Source: Solea solea (Eukaryota > Chordata > Actinopteri > Pleuronectiformes > Soleidae). From it: a stretch of DNA of 64,000 bases. The translations under genes and the position numbers were made by a program. Where the stretch lies: positions 23,933,613 to 23,997,612 of the forward strand of contig NC_081135.1 of NCBI RefSeq assembly GCF_958295425.1, given 5' to 3'. Each line of letters opens with the position of its first letter. Positions within the stretch are counted from its first letter, which is position 1. Positions 62,843 through 64,000 of this stretch are shown piece by piece. The notes under the pieces were generated by a model that was given only the letters and a program-made list of their open reading frames with translations, was not told where the DNA came from and did no database searches.

Positions 62843-64000
62843 GTAAAGGAGAGATTAAGAAATGCATGACTGCTTTGTGCCACTTCAGACTCCAAACATT
62901 TTGCATTCGTTTTATATTTTAGTAATACACTGGAACATTTTACATCTGTCCTTTTGCAATCAGCTAAAAGTTCTGTAGCACTGTGTGTTCTGTTTTTTTT
63001 GGCGCATCTTAGTCATATGGTGATTTGCCAAAGATATAATAGTAAAACGGTGAGTTATAATTACATACATTCAAGCACGTTTATTTTTATATAGTAAGTG
63101 CATTGATTCGTGATTCTTCATCTTGATCAGATTGTTGGTAGATAATTGTTTGTCTTAATCAGTTGAGTTCTTGTAAAGCTGTTAAGGTATTGACTTGATG
63201 TCAATCAGAATAATCGAATGTGCAGTCTTGACTTTCATGACTGACAGATTCTGATTGGTCATAGCAATAATATTGTTGGTAGTTAACTGGTTCCTGACAG
63301 AAAGCTGCATTTTCTAAGAATAATATTAGACAAATTGTGTGGACATCTTTGTGTACAAGGATTCATGTTTAGCAAAGTAAAGGCATCAGTGAAAGAGTAT
63401 TACATAAGTAAGTGAGATGTTATGATATATATTTTAAACTTTCATTCTGAAAATCCAGTTGGTGAAAACTGAGGCATCAAAATAAGCTTAAAGCAAACAC
63501 CTTCAGTTTTCGAGGTTTTACTTTACATAGTATAAGGTCTCTGTGTGGTCTGAAATAGAAGCATTGGAAAATAAATATCCAAGATTGTGTCAAACGAGTC
63601 ATGGAATCTGAAATCTATTCTAATTTGTTATTTATTCATGAGGCAAACACCCTCACACATCTTTTAATGGAAAGGAAATGTTGTTTGGAGAGTTTGTCCA
63701 AGTACATTCCTTCGAATGTGTTGCGCTGTTGTTGCTTTCCCTTTCTGTACAGTTCCTCCCAAAGCAGTTTAATGGGGTTTAGGTCTGGAGACTGTGCTGC
63801 TCTTCCATCATTTGAAACCACAGTTTACTTCATTTCTTCTAATGGTTTGGGTCATTATCTTGCTGTAGGATGAACCTCTAACCAAACAGGCTATCTTCCT
63901 CTGTTTCTTTTCCTCACAATGCTTGTGCAGTGCTGGTTCCTGCTGTACACTTTTGTCCTATTAATGCATTAGAGGGTGTAGTAATGGATTATTCTAACAC
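62843..64000 (+). other. uggt2: UGGT2 intron 21 (partial)
   Basis: No further exon of UGGT2 was recognised up to the right edge. The stretch is AT-rich. Its last 400 bases hold a Tc1-like transposase relic on the opposite strand. Confidence 0.7.
63600..64000 (-). pseudogene. Tc1-like transposase C-terminal relic
   Basis: The minus-strand frame at 63821-63636 contains AQSPDLNPIKLLWEELYRKG, the C-terminal SPDLNPIE..W motif of Tc1-type DDE transposases. The sequence to its right in the plus orientation (GGTCATTATCTTGCTGTAGG) matches the more N-terminal part of the same element class. It appears to continue past the window edge. Confidence 0.8.

Noticed and set aside
1..64000. CRISPR arrays, prophage, bacterial operons, intact retroviral genes
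   Set aside because: None are present. The spliced vertebrate genes and repeat content exclude a prokaryotic source, and no gag/pol/env-like frame was seen.

Overview
The window is vertebrate nuclear DNA, almost certainly from a teleost, probably a spiny-rayed (percomorph) fish. The evidence is the split-gene structure with GT-AG introns, two recognisable vertebrate genes, and many repeat types common in teleosts (hAT and Tc1-like relics, TTAA-ended MITEs, tRNA-derived SINEs, an L2-like LINE fragment, CA microsatellites). No bacterial, viral, CRISPR or operon-like structure was seen.

Layout. From 1 to about 48,183 lies what I read as the large first intron of HS6ST3, which is on the minus strand. 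It is repeat-rich and nearly gene-free. Its main contents are a complete deleted hAT transposon with an exact 8-bp target duplication and a BED-finger relic (7129-8281), several other terminal-inverted-repeat elements, four SINE copies in all (one of them in the intergenic region), two copies of a foldback MITE, three copies of a piggyBac-like MITE, an L2-like reverse-transcriptase fragment, and one unexplained coding-like exon on the minus strand near 5.3 kb. HS6ST3 exon 1 occupies 48184-48731 (minus strand, 182 full codons). It encodes the cytoplasmic tail, membrane anchor, stem and PAPS-binding start of heparan sulfate 6-O-sulfotransferase 3. The rest of that gene lies off the left edge.

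The interval 48732-51553 separates two divergent start codons. From 51554 to the right edge runs the plus-strand gene UGGT2 (UDP-glucose:glycoprotein glucosyltransferase 2, the ER folding sensor). I could place 21 consecutive exons (51554-62842). Their phases all agree and give one uninterrupted reading frame of 823 codons, about the N-terminal half of the protein. The glucosyltransferase domain lies beyond the window. Its introns hold a 441-bp terminal-inverted-repeat element, a degenerate Tc1-like transposon, and at the right edge a second Tc1-like relic on the opposite strand.

How the genes relate. The two genes act in different parts of the secretory pathway: UGGT2 in ER glycoprotein quality control, HS6ST3 in Golgi heparan sulfate sulfation. 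The head-to-head order matches mammalian HS6ST3-UGGT2, and the related HS6ST1-UGGT1 pair is also adjacent in mammals, so this looks like an old linked pair. I found no convincing undescribed system. The most useful open items are the orphan exon at 5242-5367, the perfect hairpins, and the terminal-inverted-repeat element carrying a small open frame in UGGT2 intron 1.
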